Below the pieces are notes generated by a model, which did no database searches, was not told the DNA's origin, and saw only the letters and a list, made by a program, of their open reading frames with translations. Positions 45,682 through 54,810 of a DNA stretch of 64,000 bases are shown piece after piece. The DNA lies in assembly GCF_022869825.1 (NCBI RefSeq), contig NZ_CP094971.1, positions 2,047,501-2,111,500 of the forward strand. The letters are read 5' to 3'. The stretch's first letter is position 1, and every line of letters starts with the position of its first letter. The position numbers and the translations under genes were made by a program. This DNA is from Clostridium sp. BJN0001. Lineage in GTDB: Bacteria; Bacillota; Clostridia; Clostridiales; Clostridiaceae.

Positions 45682-46833
45682 TTATTTATTAAATTCTTTA
45701 ACATTAATATCAGTTAAATTATAATAATTTAATATTATATCTGCAATTCTCTTTGATGCAATTCCATCTCCATATGGATTTACAGCTTTACTCATTTTTT
45801 CATATTCTTTGCTATTATTAATAAGTTTTTCTGCTTCTTCTACTATCTTATCAACATCTGTACCTACAAGCTTAACTGTTCCAGCTTCTACTGCTTCAGG
45901 TCTTTCTGTAACTCCTCTTAAAACAAGAACTGGTTTTCCAAGATGAGGGGCTTCTTCTTGAAGTCCACCTGAATCTGTCATTACCATAAAGCTCTTATTC
46001 ATAAGATTATGTGTCTCCTTTGTATCAAGTGGAGGAAGAAGATGAATTCTATCATTTCCTCCAAGCCTTTCGTATACAACATCTCTTACTACAGGATTTA
46101 AATGTACAAGATATATTAGTTCAACATCTTTGTTATCCTCAACTATTTTGTTAAGCGCTTTACAGATGTTTTCAATTCCTTGTCCCCAGTTTTCTCTTCT
46201 ATGTGCTGTAATCATAATAACCTTTTTATTATCATAATCAATCTTATTTAATTCATCATGTTCAAAAGTATAATCTTTTTCAACAGTATGTTCCATAGCA
46301 TCAATTACTGTATTTCCTGTAACAAAAATTATATTTTCATCAATTCCTTCTCTTAGCAAATTCTTCTTTGCCCCTTCAGTTGGTGCAAAATGAAGATCTG
46401 CTAAACTTGCTGTAAGTTTTCTGTTCATTTCTTCAGGATATGGAAAATATTTATTAAATGTTCTAAGTCCAGCCTCTACATGGCCTACTTTAATTTGCTT
46501 GTAAAAAGCTGCAAGTGCTCCTGCAAATGTTGTTGTAGTATCTCCATGAACGAGTATCATATCAGGCTTTTCTTCTTCAAAAATTTCTTCAAGTCCTTCA
46601 AGAACTCTTGTTGTAATTCCTGTTAAAGATTGTTTCTTCTTCATTATGTTCAAATCATAATCAGGCTTAATATGAAATAAATCTAGTACTTGATCCAGCA
46701 TTTCTCTATGCTGTGCTGTAACACATACTTTTGAATCTATCTGTTCTCTTTTTTCAAGTTCCTTAACAAGCGGAGCCATTTTTATAGCTTCAGGTCTAGT
46801 TCCAAATATAGTAATTACTTTTTTCCTACTCAC
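45682..46833 (-). CDS. wecB: UDP-N-acetylglucosamine 2-epimerase (non-hydrolysing)
   Basis: 383 residues. TIFGTRPEAIKMAPLV, VHGDTTTTFAGALAAFY, VGHVEAGLRTFNKYFPYPEEMNR and TDSGGLQEEAPHLGKPVLVLRGVTERPEA are diagnostic. It interconverts UDP-GlcNAc and UDP-ManNAc for surface polymers. GTG start, ten bases after AGGGGG. Last gene of the prfA-to-wecB run and close to thlA, which has its own promoter. Confidence 0.96.
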   Translation of the reverse strand: MSRKKVITIFGTRPEAIKMAPLVKELEKREQIDSKVCVTAQHREMLDQVLDLFHIKPDYDLNIMKKKQSLTGITTRVLEGLEEIFEEEKPDMILVHGDTTTTFAGALAAFYKQIKVGHVEAGLRTFNKYFPYPEEMNRKLTASLADLHFAPTEGAKKNLLREGIDENIIFVTGNTVIDAMEHTVEKDYTFEHDELNKIDYDNKKVIMITAHRRENWGQGIENICKALNKIVEDNKDVELIYLVHLNPVVRDVVYERLGGNDRIHLLPPLDTKETHNLMNKSFMVMTDSGGLQEEAPHLGKPVLVLRGVTERPEAVEAGTVKLVGTDVDKIVEEAEKLINNSKEYEKMSKAVNPYGDGIASKRIADIILNYYNLTDINVKEFNK

Positions 46834-46859
46834 TTTCTTTTCCCCCTGCTTTAAAAAAT

Positions 46860-47354
46860 TTAATATCCATATTCTCCATCAATATTTAATGAATCATCAT
46901 CAGATATCCATTTTTGAACAAAGATTTCTCTATATTCATTATATGTATCTCTTATTATTACATTTTTTATTCCTGCATTTATGATTAGCCTTTTGCACAT
47001 TGAACACGAATTTGCATCTTTTACATACTCTTTTGTTTTAGCATCTCTACCTACTAAATAAAGAGTTGATCCTATCATATCTTTTCTTGATGCACTTATT
47101 ATTGCATTTGCTTCACTATGCACACTTCTACATAATTCATAATGTGTTCCTCTTTTTACATTAAGCTTTTCTCTTACACATTTATTTAAATCTATGCAAT
47201 TCTTTCTTCCTCTAGGCGCACCTGTATATCCAGTTGAAATTATCTCATCATTTTTTACTATAATCGAACCATAATTTCTTCTAAGACAAGTACCTCTTTC
47301 TGAAACTGTTTGTGCAATATCTAAATAATAATTATTTTTATCTCTTCTATTCAC
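46860..47354 (-). CDS. comEB: Deoxycytidylate deaminase (ComEB family)
   Basis: 164 residues. Zinc site and proton shuttle in CRSVHSEANAI (His and Glu) plus the paired cysteines in SCSMCKRLI, where PCxxC is usual; a third motif, GYTGAPRGRKNC, is typical. It converts dCMP to dUMP for dTTP synthesis. GTG start. Nine bases after upp, so part of the nucleotide-linked operon. Confidence 0.93.
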   Translation of the reverse strand: MNRRDKNNYYLDIAQTVSERGTCLRRNYGSIIVKNDEIISTGYTGAPRGRKNCIDLNKCVREKLNVKRGTHYELCRSVHSEANAIISASRKDMIGSTLYLVGRDAKTKEYVKDANSCSMCKRLIINAGIKNVIIRDTYNEYREIFVQKWISDDDSLNIDGEYGY

Positions 47355-47363
47355 AATTATACC

Positions 47364-48017
47364 CTACTTTGTTCCAAATAATCTGTCTCCTGCATCTCCA
47401 AGTCCTGGTACTATATATCCATCTTCATTTAGTTTTTCATCAATTGCAGCTAAATAAATTTGAACATCAGGATGTGCTTTTACTACTGCTTCTATTCCCT
47501 TTGGAGCTCCAACAAGACACATTAATTTAAGATTTTTTGCTCCTTTATTTTTAAGCATTGTAATCGCATCTATTGAAGATCCACCTGTTGCAAGCATTGG
47601 GTCAACAACAAGAACTTCTCTTTCTTCTATGTCTTTTGGAAGCTTGCAAAAATATTCTACTGGCTTAAGAGTCTTTTCATCTCTATAAAGTCCTATATGT
47701 CCTACTCTTGCAGCTGGTATTAAATTTAAAACTCCATCAACCATTCCAAGTCCAGCTCTTAATATTGGAACAACTGCTAATTTCTTTCCAGCAAGCATTT
47801 TACATTTTGTTTTGCATATAGGAGTCTTAACATCTACTTCTTCTGTTGGAAGATCTCTTGTTACTTCATATGCCATAAGCATAGAAATTTCCTCAACTAA
47901 TTTTCTAAATTCTTTAGAACCTGTTTTTTCATCTCTTATAATTGCAAGTTTATGTAATATTAGTGGATGAACTATTTCTGTAACATTTGTCTGCATCATT
48001 TTTTCTATATTTTCCAT
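47364..48017 (-). CDS. upp: Uracil phosphoribosyltransferase
   Basis: 217 residues. PRPP-binding loop [17 protein letters not shown] (about 128-144), uracil-binding C-terminus [19 protein letters not shown], and [13 protein letters not shown]. It salvages uracil to UMP. 25 bases after rpiB, which is the usual Firmicute neighbour. Confidence 0.98.
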   Translation of the reverse strand: MENIEKMMQTNVTEIVHPLILHKLAIIRDEKTGSKEFRKLVEEISMLMAYEVTRDLPTEEVDVKTPICKTKCKMLAGKKLAVVPILRAGLGMVDGVLNLIPAARVGHIGLYRDEKTLKPVEYFCKLPKDIEEREVLVVDPMLATGGSSIDAITMLKNKGAKNLKLMCLVGAPKGIEAVVKAHPDVQIYLAAIDEKLNEDGYIVPGLGDAGDRLFGTK

Positions 48018-48042
48018 TTAAAAACACCTACTCAATTCTAAT

Positions 48043-48492
48043 TTATTTTGAATACTTTTTTTCTATTTCTGTTATTTTATCAATTCTTCTTGTATGTCTT
48101 CCACCCTGAAATTCAGATGATAAGAATGTTTTTACTATATCAAGTGCAAGTCCAGGTCCTACAACTCTTTCTCCCATTGTAAGGATATTAGCATTATTAT
48201 GTTCTCTTGTTGCATGAGCGCTAAATGTATCAGAACATAATGCAGCTCTTATTCCTGGAACTTTGTTTGCAGATATTCCTACACCTATTCCAGTTCCACA
48301 TATTAAAATTCCAAATTCATATTCACCTTTAGAAACGCTCTCTGCAACAGGAAGTGCATAATCAGGATAATCACATGATTCTGTTGAATTTGTTCCAAAA
48401 TCCTTTACTTCATAATTTTCACTTTCTAAGTATTTTATAATCTCCTGTTTCAAATTAAAGCCGCCATGATCACAGCCAATTGCAATTTTCAT
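48043..48492 (-). CDS. rpiB: Ribose 5-phosphate isomerase B
   Basis: 149 residues. GCDHGGFNLKQEI at the N-terminus, active-site Cys in ILICGTGIGVGISANKVPGIRA, and the HATREHNNANILTMGERVVG block. It interconverts ribose 5-phosphate and ribulose 5-phosphate. Allose-6-phosphate isomerase is the alternative in the family, but the upp context favours RpiB. Confidence 0.96.
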   Translation of the reverse strand: MKIAIGCDHGGFNLKQEIIKYLESENYEVKDFGTNSTESCDYPDYALPVAESVSKGEYEFGILICGTGIGVGISANKVPGIRAALCSDTFSAHATREHNNANILTMGERVVGPGLALDIVKTFLSSEFQGGRHTRRIDKITEIEKKYSK

Positions 48493-48526
48493 AAATAATC
48501 CTCCTAAATTTTATTTATATATAAAT

Positions 48527-49576
48527 TTATACATTTATAATATCAAATCCAGCTGACTTCTTCAGTCTATTCATTATTGCTATTCCAATGCCTTTTTCTT
48601 CAAATGCTTCTGAAAGTATTATATCAGCATTTAAATCATCGCATTTTCTTAAATCTTCAAATAGATTTCTTGCAACTGTTAATAAATTTTTATTTGTTCC
48701 AAGTAATACTATTTTCCCATTATTATAGAATTTCTGATTTTCTTCAACTGTTAATATGCATACTTTTTTTCCTAAGTTTTCATATTCATCTGTTAATAAA
48801 TTAATCTTTTCTATTACTTTCTCTCTTTTGCCTGAAATTATTCTTACTTTTGCTTTTGGAGCATAATGTCTATATTTCATTCCAGGTGCCTTAGGTTTTA
48901 AACCTTCCTTAGGCTTTTGCATAATAGCTTTATCTATTTCAATTCTTTTATCTATATTCTTTAACATCTCAAGCGTAATTCCACCTGGTCTTAAGACAAC
49001 TGCAGGATCGACACTACAATCTACTATTGTTGATTCAACTCCAACTTCACATATATCCCCACCTAATATGCAGTCAACTTTTCCGTCTAAATCATATATA
49101 CATCTCTCAATATCTGTTGGACTTGGTCTACCGCTTATATTAGCTGATGGCGCAGCAATTGTAGTACCAGAAAGTTCAATAAGCTTAGATGCTACTTCAT
49201 TGCTTGGCATTCTTACACCTACTGTATCTAATTTTGCACTTGTTTCATATGGAATAATATCTTTTTTCTTTAATATTATAGTTAATGGTCCTGGCCAAAA
49301 TTTATCCATAAGTTTCTTTGCAATATCAGGTATATCCTTAACATACCTTTCAATATTTTTTGAAGCTACATGTATAATAAGAGGATTATCCTGAGGTCTA
49401 CCTTTTGCTTTAAATATTTTCTTTACTGCATCAGAATTAGTCGCATCCGCTCCAAGTCCATATACAGTTTCTGTAGGAAAAGCTACTATTCCACCATTTT
49501 TTATAATATCTGCAGCTTCCTCTATTTTTTGTATATCTTTAATTGGATCTTTAACTATTGATATCTTAGTTTTCAT
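48527..49576 (-). CDS. Threonylcarbamoyl-AMP synthase, Sua5 (long) type
   Basis: 349 residues: a TsaC/YrdC catalytic domain (about 1-205; FPTETVYGLGADATN, KAKGRPQDNPLIIHV, VGVRMPSN, SANISGRPSPT) plus the C-terminal Sua5 domain (about 225-349; LKPKAPGMKYRHYAPKAKV). It makes threonylcarbamoyl-AMP from Thr, bicarbonate and ATP, the first step of t6A synthesis, supplying the TsaB/D/E complex. In the rpiB-upp gene run, as in Bacillus ywlC. Confidence 0.96.
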   Translation of the reverse strand: MKTKISIVKDPIKDIQKIEEAADIIKNGGIVAFPTETVYGLGADATNSDAVKKIFKAKGRPQDNPLIIHVASKNIERYVKDIPDIAKKLMDKFWPGPLTIILKKKDIIPYETSAKLDTVGVRMPSNEVASKLIELSGTTIAAPSANISGRPSPTDIERCIYDLDGKVDCILGGDICEVGVESTIVDCSVDPAVVLRPGGITLEMLKNIDKRIEIDKAIMQKPKEGLKPKAPGMKYRHYAPKAKVRIISGKREKVIEKINLLTDEYENLGKKVCILTVEENQKFYNNGKIVLLGTNKNLLTVARNLFEDLRKCDDLNADIILSEAFEEKGIGIAIMNRLKKSAGFDIINV

Positions 49577-49597
49577 TTTTTAACACTTCTTTCGAAT

Positions 49598-50188
49598 TTA
49601 AACTACCATCTGACCTCTTGCTATTTTTATGCTTTGAATACATTCATCCGTATAAAAAGCTTTAACGCAATTTTTATAAATACAATCCAAAAGGAAGTAC
49701 TTTTTAAGCCCTCCCCTTTTTATAATTTCAATATAATACACTTTGTTTTTATCATAATCCTCAATATTTTTTAGCATCTTTAATATATATTTATGACGCT
49801 TTAGTGTTTTGTCATTTATAACTCTTAATCCTTTATTTCTAAGTTTTATATCCGTTATAAGTATAATTTCTATATCATAATCAGAATTCATCGTATGAAC
49901 AGCCTTTACAGAATTGCATAAAAGCACATACTCATTTGAAAAAAGTCCTACTTTAAATTTTAATCTATTATTTTTACATTTATATTTCACAAGATAAAAA
50001 TTTAACTTTGCAAGAATTGAAATCAATATAAGAAATTCAATTATAACAAGATACATAATGTAGAATAATTTTATTTTAATACCACTTAAATACAAAATAC
50101 ATGGAAGAAGAAAAGCTATAATTGACATAGCAGTTAAAAATATCTTTGTGTGGCTTTTTTCTTTTTTTACTGCCTTATTTATATCCAA
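49598..50188 (-). CDS. Membrane protein of unknown function between prfA and sua5
   Basis: 196 residues with two N-terminal membrane helices (about 16-35 and 41-61) and a cytoplasmic domain (about 65-196) rich in Lys and Ile, which could be a small beta-rich or PH-like fold, though that is only an impression. TTG start, seven bases after GGAGG. It lies within the prfA operon, 55 bases after prfA and 21 before sua5. No homologue is recognised. Confidence 0.65.
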   Translation of the reverse strand: MDINKAVKKEKSHTKIFLTAMSIIAFLLPCILYLSGIKIKLFYIMYLVIIEFLILISILAKLNFYLVKYKCKNNRLKFKVGLFSNEYVLLCNSVKAVHTMNSDYDIEIILITDIKLRNKGLRVINDKTLKRHKYILKMLKNIEDYDKNKVYYIEIIKRGGLKKYFLLDCIYKNCVKAFYTDECIQSIKIARGQMVV

Positions 50189-50212
50189 AATTATTCCTCC
50201 GTATGCTCATAG

Positions 50213-50232
50213 AGCCCTACATAAATGTAGGG
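50213..50232. other. Intercistronic hairpin between prfA and the membrane protein gene
   Basis: GCCCTACAT (50213-50221) and ATGTAGGGC (50224-50232) form a 9-bp GC-rich stem with an AA loop. No T run follows on the minus strand, so it is more likely to alter message stability or expression ratio than to end transcription. Confidence 0.6.
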
Positions 50233-50243
50233 CACTATAAAAA

Positions 50244-51326
50244 CTATTCCTCAGAATTACCCATCTGTTTCATCTTTTGAGCTTGATCAGCTGTAATTAA
50301 TGCATTTATCATTTCATCTAAATCACCATCTAAAAATGCATCAAGTTTATATAATGTAAGACTTATTCTATGATCTGTAACTCTTCCTTGCGGATAATTG
50401 TATGTTCTTATTCTTTCGCTTCTGTCTCCTGTTCCAACCTGGCTTCTTCTATCTTCTGCAATTCCATCTGCTCTTTCTTGTTCAGCTTTATCATAAAGTC
50501 TTGACTTTAAAACTTTCATTGCTTTTTCTTTATTTTTAAGCTGTGATTTTTCATCCTGACAAGAAACAACAAGTCCTGTTGGTATATGAGTTATTCTTAC
50601 CGCAGAATCTGTTGTATTTACGCACTGTCCACCATGTCCTGAAGCTCTAAATACATCTATTCTTACATCTTTATCTTCGATTTCAATTTCAACATCATCA
50701 ACTTCTGGTAAAACAGCAACTGTTGCTGTAGATGTATGTATTCTTCCGCTTGATTCTGTATCTGGCACTCTCTGTACTCTATGAACTCCACTTTCATATT
50801 TTAACTTTGAATATGCGCCTTTACCTTTTATCATGAATACAACTTCTTTATATCCACCTAAATCAGTCGCATTTTCACTCATTATTTCAACATGCCATCT
50901 TTGACTTTCAGCATATCTTGTATACATTCTAAATAAGTTGTATGCAAATAAAGCAGCTTCTTCTCCTCCTGCTCCTCCTCTTATTTCAACGAAAACATTT
51001 TTATCATCGTTAGGATCTTTAGGAAGAAGAAGTATCTGAATATCATTTTCAAGCTTCTCTTGTTTTTCATTTAATGAAGATATTTCTTCATTAAGCATAT
51101 CTTTCATTTCTTTGTCTGATTCTTCTTCAAGCATAGATTTATCTTCTTCTAACTGATTTATTACACTCTTATATTGTCTGTAGCTATTTACTATTACTTC
51201 CATATCGGATTGTTCTTTACATAGCTTTCTCCACTCATTTTGATTTTCGATAACTTTTGGATCACTTATTTTAACTGATAATTCTTCATATTTATTTTCT
51301 ATGAATGCTAATTTATCTAATAACAT
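50244..51326 (-). CDS. prfA: Peptide chain release factor 1
   Basis: 360 residues. GGQ in [19 protein letters not shown] (about 232-250), the stop-codon-reading PxT tripeptide as PDT in [14 protein letters not shown], and [25 protein letters not shown]1 reads UAA and UAG and its GGQ Gln is the target of PrmC, encoded just upstream in the same operon. Confidence 0.98.
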   Translation of the reverse strand: MLLDKLAFIENKYEELSVKISDPKVIENQNEWRKLCKEQSDMEVIVNSYRQYKSVINQLEEDKSMLEEESDKEMKDMLNEEISSLNEKQEKLENDIQILLLPKDPNDDKNVFVEIRGGAGGEEAALFAYNLFRMYTRYAESQRWHVEIMSENATDLGGYKEVVFMIKGKGAYSKLKYESGVHRVQRVPDTESSGRIHTSTATVAVLPEVDDVEIEIEDKDVRIDVFRASGHGGQCVNTTDSAVRITHIPTGLVVSCQDEKSQLKNKEKAMKVLKSRLYDKAEQERADGIAEDRRSQVGTGDRSERIRTYNYPQGRVTDHRISLTLYKLDAFLDGDLDEMINALITADQAQKMKQMGNSEE

Positions 51327-51386
51327 TTAATATCACTCCGAACTTTATTTTTCCACATTTCTATATTATATCACATTGTTTGATAT

Positions 51387-53141
51387 TTAATCAATCTTTT
51401 CGCCTATAACTACTCTATCAAGTCCTGCTAAATCTTTAATTATTTTTATATTCTTATATCCGCTATGTTCCATTATATTTTTTACGTTTTCTCCTTGATT
51501 ATACCCAATCTCAAATGCAAGGATTCCTGAAAAATTTAATATATTAATACTTTGTTTTGATATTTCTCTATAAAACTTTAATCCATCAGTGCCTCCATCG
51601 AGTGCAGTAAGTGGTTCATATTTTTTAACATCATCCATAAGATTATTTATTTCATCTTTTTCTATATATGGCGGATTAGAAACTATGATATCATATTTCT
51701 TTTCAGAATCTATTAATTTATCTAGCAAGTTACTTCTAATAAAATTAGTTCTGTCTTCAAGATTATAATTTTTTATATTAATTTTCGTTACTTTTTCTGG
51801 TATATGATAATAATCTACAAAATCTACATTTATATTCTTCCTATAATATGCAAGTGCTATTCCTATAGCCCCACTTCCGCAACATAAATCACATACGCTT
51901 TTTTTGTCTTCTTCTTTAATATTTTTTAAAACTCTATCAACTAAAATCTCTGTATCACTTCTTGGAATAAGTACGCCTTCTTCTATATAGAAATCTATAC
52001 CCATAAAATCACACTTTTTTAATATATATTTTACTGGCATCTTCTTGCTTCTAAGATTAATAAGGTCATAATATTTTTTACTTTGCTCGTCTGTTACCTT
52101 TTCTTCTTTATGTGTAATTAAAAAAACTCTTTCCTTATTTAATACATTTCCAAGAAGAAGCTCTGAATCAAGTTTTGATGTATCTATATCTTTTTTTTCA
52201 AGAATTAAATTTCCTCTTTTAAGAAGATCTCCTATAGTTTCATCTTTTATGCCTTCTGCAGTTTTTAAAGATTCTATTGCGACTTCAATTTGACTATCAT
52301 CAGGTTCTCTTGTTGTAAGTATCTGGAGTTTAAGACCAGGAGAAGCTATAATTTTAGATAAAGTGTTATCATTTTTCCCAAGCCATCTTATTATTTCATA
52401 ACTTATCCCTGTAATAAGAGGAATAAGAACAATCCTTAGTATCATTCTTTCTATAATACTTCCCCATCCTGTAAATGTAAAAATAATTATACTTACAAAC
52501 ATAACTAAGAATAAAAAGTTTGTACCACATCTTGGATGAAATCGTTTCTGAATTTTTACATTTTCAACCGTAAGTGGAAGTTCCTTTTCATAGCAGAATA
52601 TAGTTTTATGTTCTGCGCCATGATATTGAAGAAGTCTGAATATATCACTCATTTTACTTATAAAAACCATATATAAAATTAAAATAGCTATTCTAAAAAA
52701 TGCTTCTATAAGATTTAATGCAATATATGAGCTTACTAAACTTTTAAAAAATGATGCTATTGCTGTTGGAATAAATGCAAAAAGAAGGATTGCAATTAAA
52801 AATGATAATATCATAGTAAAACCTGTTATTATACTTTCAGTATGTTTTCCAAACTTATCATTAAGCCATTTATCAAATTTGCTTTTTTCTTCATCATCAC
52901 TAAAAAAAGAGGAAGAATAATTAAGTGAATCCATTCCTGTTTTTAACGAATCAATTAATGCAATAAAACCTCTTAGTATTGGAAGATTTAGTATTTTATA
53001 TTTTTTAGAAATAGGCTCTTTATTTTCAAGCCTCGTATGAATAATCCCATCAGAATCTCGTACAGCTACTGCTACACCTTTTAAGCCACGCATCATAACG
53101 CCTTCTATTACAGCTTGACCTCCCACATTATATTTTTTCAT
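51387..53141 (-). CDS. prmC: Fusion of DUF1385 membrane protein and release-factor glutamine methyltransferase PrmC
   Basis: 584 residues in two parts. The N-terminal half (about 1-300) is DUF1385 (YNVGGQAVIEGVMMRG, QYHGAEHKTIFCYE, RFHPRCGTNFLFLVMFVS) with about four membrane helices. The C-terminal half (about 300-584) is PrmC/HemK: LIPRSDTEILVD, CDLCCGSGAIGIALAYY (SAM motif I), and the catalytic NPPY in IVSNPPYIEKDEI. PrmC methylates the GGQ Gln of RF1 and RF2. It precedes prfA by 60 bases. The fusion places the methylase at the membrane; DUF1385's own function is unknown. Confidence 0.93.
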   Translation of the reverse strand: MKKYNVGGQAVIEGVMMRGLKGVAVAVRDSDGIIHTRLENKEPISKKYKILNLPILRGFIALIDSLKTGMDSLNYSSSFFSDDEEKSKFDKWLNDKFGKHTESIITGFTMILSFLIAILLFAFIPTAIASFFKSLVSSYIALNLIEAFFRIAILILYMVFISKMSDIFRLLQYHGAEHKTIFCYEKELPLTVENVKIQKRFHPRCGTNFLFLVMFVSIIIFTFTGWGSIIERMILRIVLIPLITGISYEIIRWLGKNDNTLSKIIASPGLKLQILTTREPDDSQIEVAIESLKTAEGIKDETIGDLLKRGNLILEKKDIDTSKLDSELLLGNVLNKERVFLITHKEEKVTDEQSKKYYDLINLRSKKMPVKYILKKCDFMGIDFYIEEGVLIPRSDTEILVDRVLKNIKEEDKKSVCDLCCGSGAIGIALAYYRKNINVDFVDYYHIPEKVTKINIKNYNLEDRTNFIRSNLLDKLIDSEKKYDIIVSNPPYIEKDEINNLMDDVKKYEPLTALDGGTDGLKFYREISKQSINILNFSGILAFEIGYNQGENVKNIMEHSGYKNIKIIKDLAGLDRVVIGEKID

Positions 53142-53247
53142 ATTAACACATCACTCTCATTTTATTTTTATATTATACTCAAAATTTATTATATCATCTA
53201 TGAAAGAACTAAAAAAGCAATTTTTATAATATAATTTATCAGAATAA

Positions 53248-53276
53248 TTGACGAATGATACCCCTTATGATATAAT
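53248..53276 (+). promoter_or_regulatory. SigA-type promoter of rpmE
   Basis: TTGACG (53248-53253), 17 bases, TATAAT (53271-53276). The start lies about 53 bases before the rpmE ATG. Confidence 0.8.
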
Positions 53277-53335
53277 TCAGTAGTTGTTACTAGAAATGAA
53301 TATATTATTTAAATAATTGAAAGAGGTGAATATAG

Positions 53336-53548
53336 ATGAGAAAAGGCATACATCCAGAATACCACCATGATGCTGTGGTTAAGTGTGCATGTGGAAACAC
53401 TTTCACTACTGGTTCTGTTAAATCTGAACTTAAAGTTGAAATATGCTCTAAATGCCACCCATTCTTCACTGGAAAACAAAAGATTATGGACGTTGGCGGA
53501 AGAGTTGATAAGTTCAACAAGAGATTTAAGCTTAGCCAAGAAAAATAA
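53336..53548 (+). CDS. rpmE: Ribosomal protein L31 (zinc-type)
   Basis: 70 residues. [27 protein letters not shown] and [27 protein letters not shown]; the CxC and CxxC cysteine pairs mark the zinc-binding form rather than the zinc-free paralogue. Ribosome-binding site AAAGAGGTGA. Single gene with its own promoter and terminator, divergent from the prmC-prfA operon. Confidence 0.98.
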   Translation: MRKGIHPEYHHDAVVKCACGNTFTTGSVKSELKVEICSKCHPFFTGKQKIMDVGGRVDKFNKRFKLSQEK

Positions 53549-53559
53549 TCATGAAACCA

Positions 53560-53592
53560 AAAGAGAAAGAGCTATTCTTTCTCTTTTTTTAT
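53560..53592 (+). terminator. Terminator after rpmE
   Basis: AAAGAGAAAGA (53560-53570) pairs with TCTTTCTCTTT (53576-53586) around a 5-base loop, followed by further T. Confidence 0.85.
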
Positions 53593-53660
53593 TTAAATGA
53601 ATTCAAAATCATGCTAAACTTATATTGTATTATGATTTTGGAACGAAATGAGTGAAATTT

Positions 53661-54779
53661 ATGAAAAGAATACTTATTTTAACTACATCAACAGGGCAAG
53701 GACATAATATTGCTGCAGCATCAATAGAAAATTCCTTCAAAAATGCAGGATATGAAGTTATAAAACATGATTTTTTAAAAGGAAATAGTAAATTCTTAAA
53801 TGATTCATTTGTTGAAGGATATAAAATTCTTGCTACAAAATTTCCTAAACTTTATGGCTTACTCTATGATTTTACAGACAGCACTTATATTAATAAATTT
53901 TTAAAAATACCATTTTTCATAACAAAATTAAAAGTAAAGAAAAAGATAAAAAAAATAAAACCGGATCTTATAATTGCAACTCACTCAATAAGTGTAAATG
54001 TAATTGAGGATTTGAAAAAGAATGGACTTAATATACCTTATATACTTGTAGTTACAGATTTTAAAGCACATTATCTATATATTAGTAATTATGTAGATGC
54101 ATATATAACAGGAAGTGAATATACAAAAAAAACATTAATAGACAGAAATATTCCAGAGAGTAAAATCTATCCTATAGGTATTCCTATAAATAAGAAATTT
54201 TATACTTTTACAAAAAAAGAAGATTTGGTTGATAAAGATAATTATTTTAATATTCTTTTAATGAGTGGTAGCTTTGGTCTTAACGATACATCGTATGTTC
54301 TTAAAACTTTAATAAAAAATAATCACAAATTAAGAATTATAGTAGTATGTGGAAAAAATGAAACATTAAAAAATTCATTAACAGAATTTATTAAAAGATC
54401 AGAATATACAGATAAAAAAATCCATATACTTGGTTTTTCAACTGATATACCTTATATTATGGAATATTCAGATATTATAATATCAAAACCAGGAGGACTT
54501 ACAGTAACTGAATCTATTGTTAAGAATCTTCCTCTTATAATTCCATTCTCTATACCTGGACAAGAAAAGGAAAACATCGATTTTCTTGTAAACTCAGGGT
54601 GTGCATTATGTCCTAGTACATATGATGAAATTAATATATTAGTAGATAATCTTATAGACAATAAAGATTCTTTTTTATCGATAAAAGAGCGTTTGAAATC
54701 TTTATCTAGTACCTATTCATTATCTAAAATAGTTTCTATAGGGAAAAATTTAATTGAAAATTTTAATAATAAAAAATAA
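53661..54779 (+). CDS. MGDG synthase/UgtP-like glycosyltransferase (GT28 type)
   Basis: 372 residues from ATG 53661 (GAGTG upstream); GTG at 53652 is less likely. N-terminal ILTTSTGQGHNIAAASIENSF (about 4-24) is typical of diacylglycerol glycosyltransferases, and the C-terminal domain has MSGSFGLNDTSYVLKTL, ISKPGGLTVTESIVKNLPLII and PFSIPGQEKENIDFL, which match the UDP-sugar-binding site of the MurG/UgtP superfamily. It likely makes membrane glycolipids. The sugar and the number added cannot be predicted. Confidence 0.9.
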   Translation: MKRILILTTSTGQGHNIAAASIENSFKNAGYEVIKHDFLKGNSKFLNDSFVEGYKILATKFPKLYGLLYDFTDSTYINKFLKIPFFITKLKVKKKIKKIKPDLIIATHSISVNVIEDLKKNGLNIPYILVVTDFKAHYLYISNYVDAYITGSEYTKKTLIDRNIPESKIYPIGIPINKKFYTFTKKEDLVDKDNYFNILLMSGSFGLNDTSYVLKTLIKNNHKLRIIVVCGKNETLKNSLTEFIKRSEYTDKKIHILGFSTDIPYIMEYSDIIISKPGGLTVTESIVKNLPLIIPFSIPGQEKENIDFLVNSGCALCPSTYDEINILVDNLIDNKDSFLSIKERLKSLSSTYSLSKIVSIGKNLIENFNNKK

Positions 54780-54780
54780 G

Positions 54781-54808
54781 CTGTTGTACTATTACAACAG
54801 TTTATTTT
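54781..54808. terminator. Bidirectional terminator between the glycosyltransferase gene and rho
   Basis: CTGTTGT (54781-54787) and ACAACAG (54794-54800) with a 6-base loop. A-rich on the left and T-rich on the right, so it suits both converging genes. Confidence 0.75.
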
Positions 54809-54810
54809 TA

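Noticed and set aside
53305..53600. Overlapping frames on both strands across rpmE
   Set aside because: They have no ribosome-binding sites of their own and contradict the clearly conserved L31 frame.
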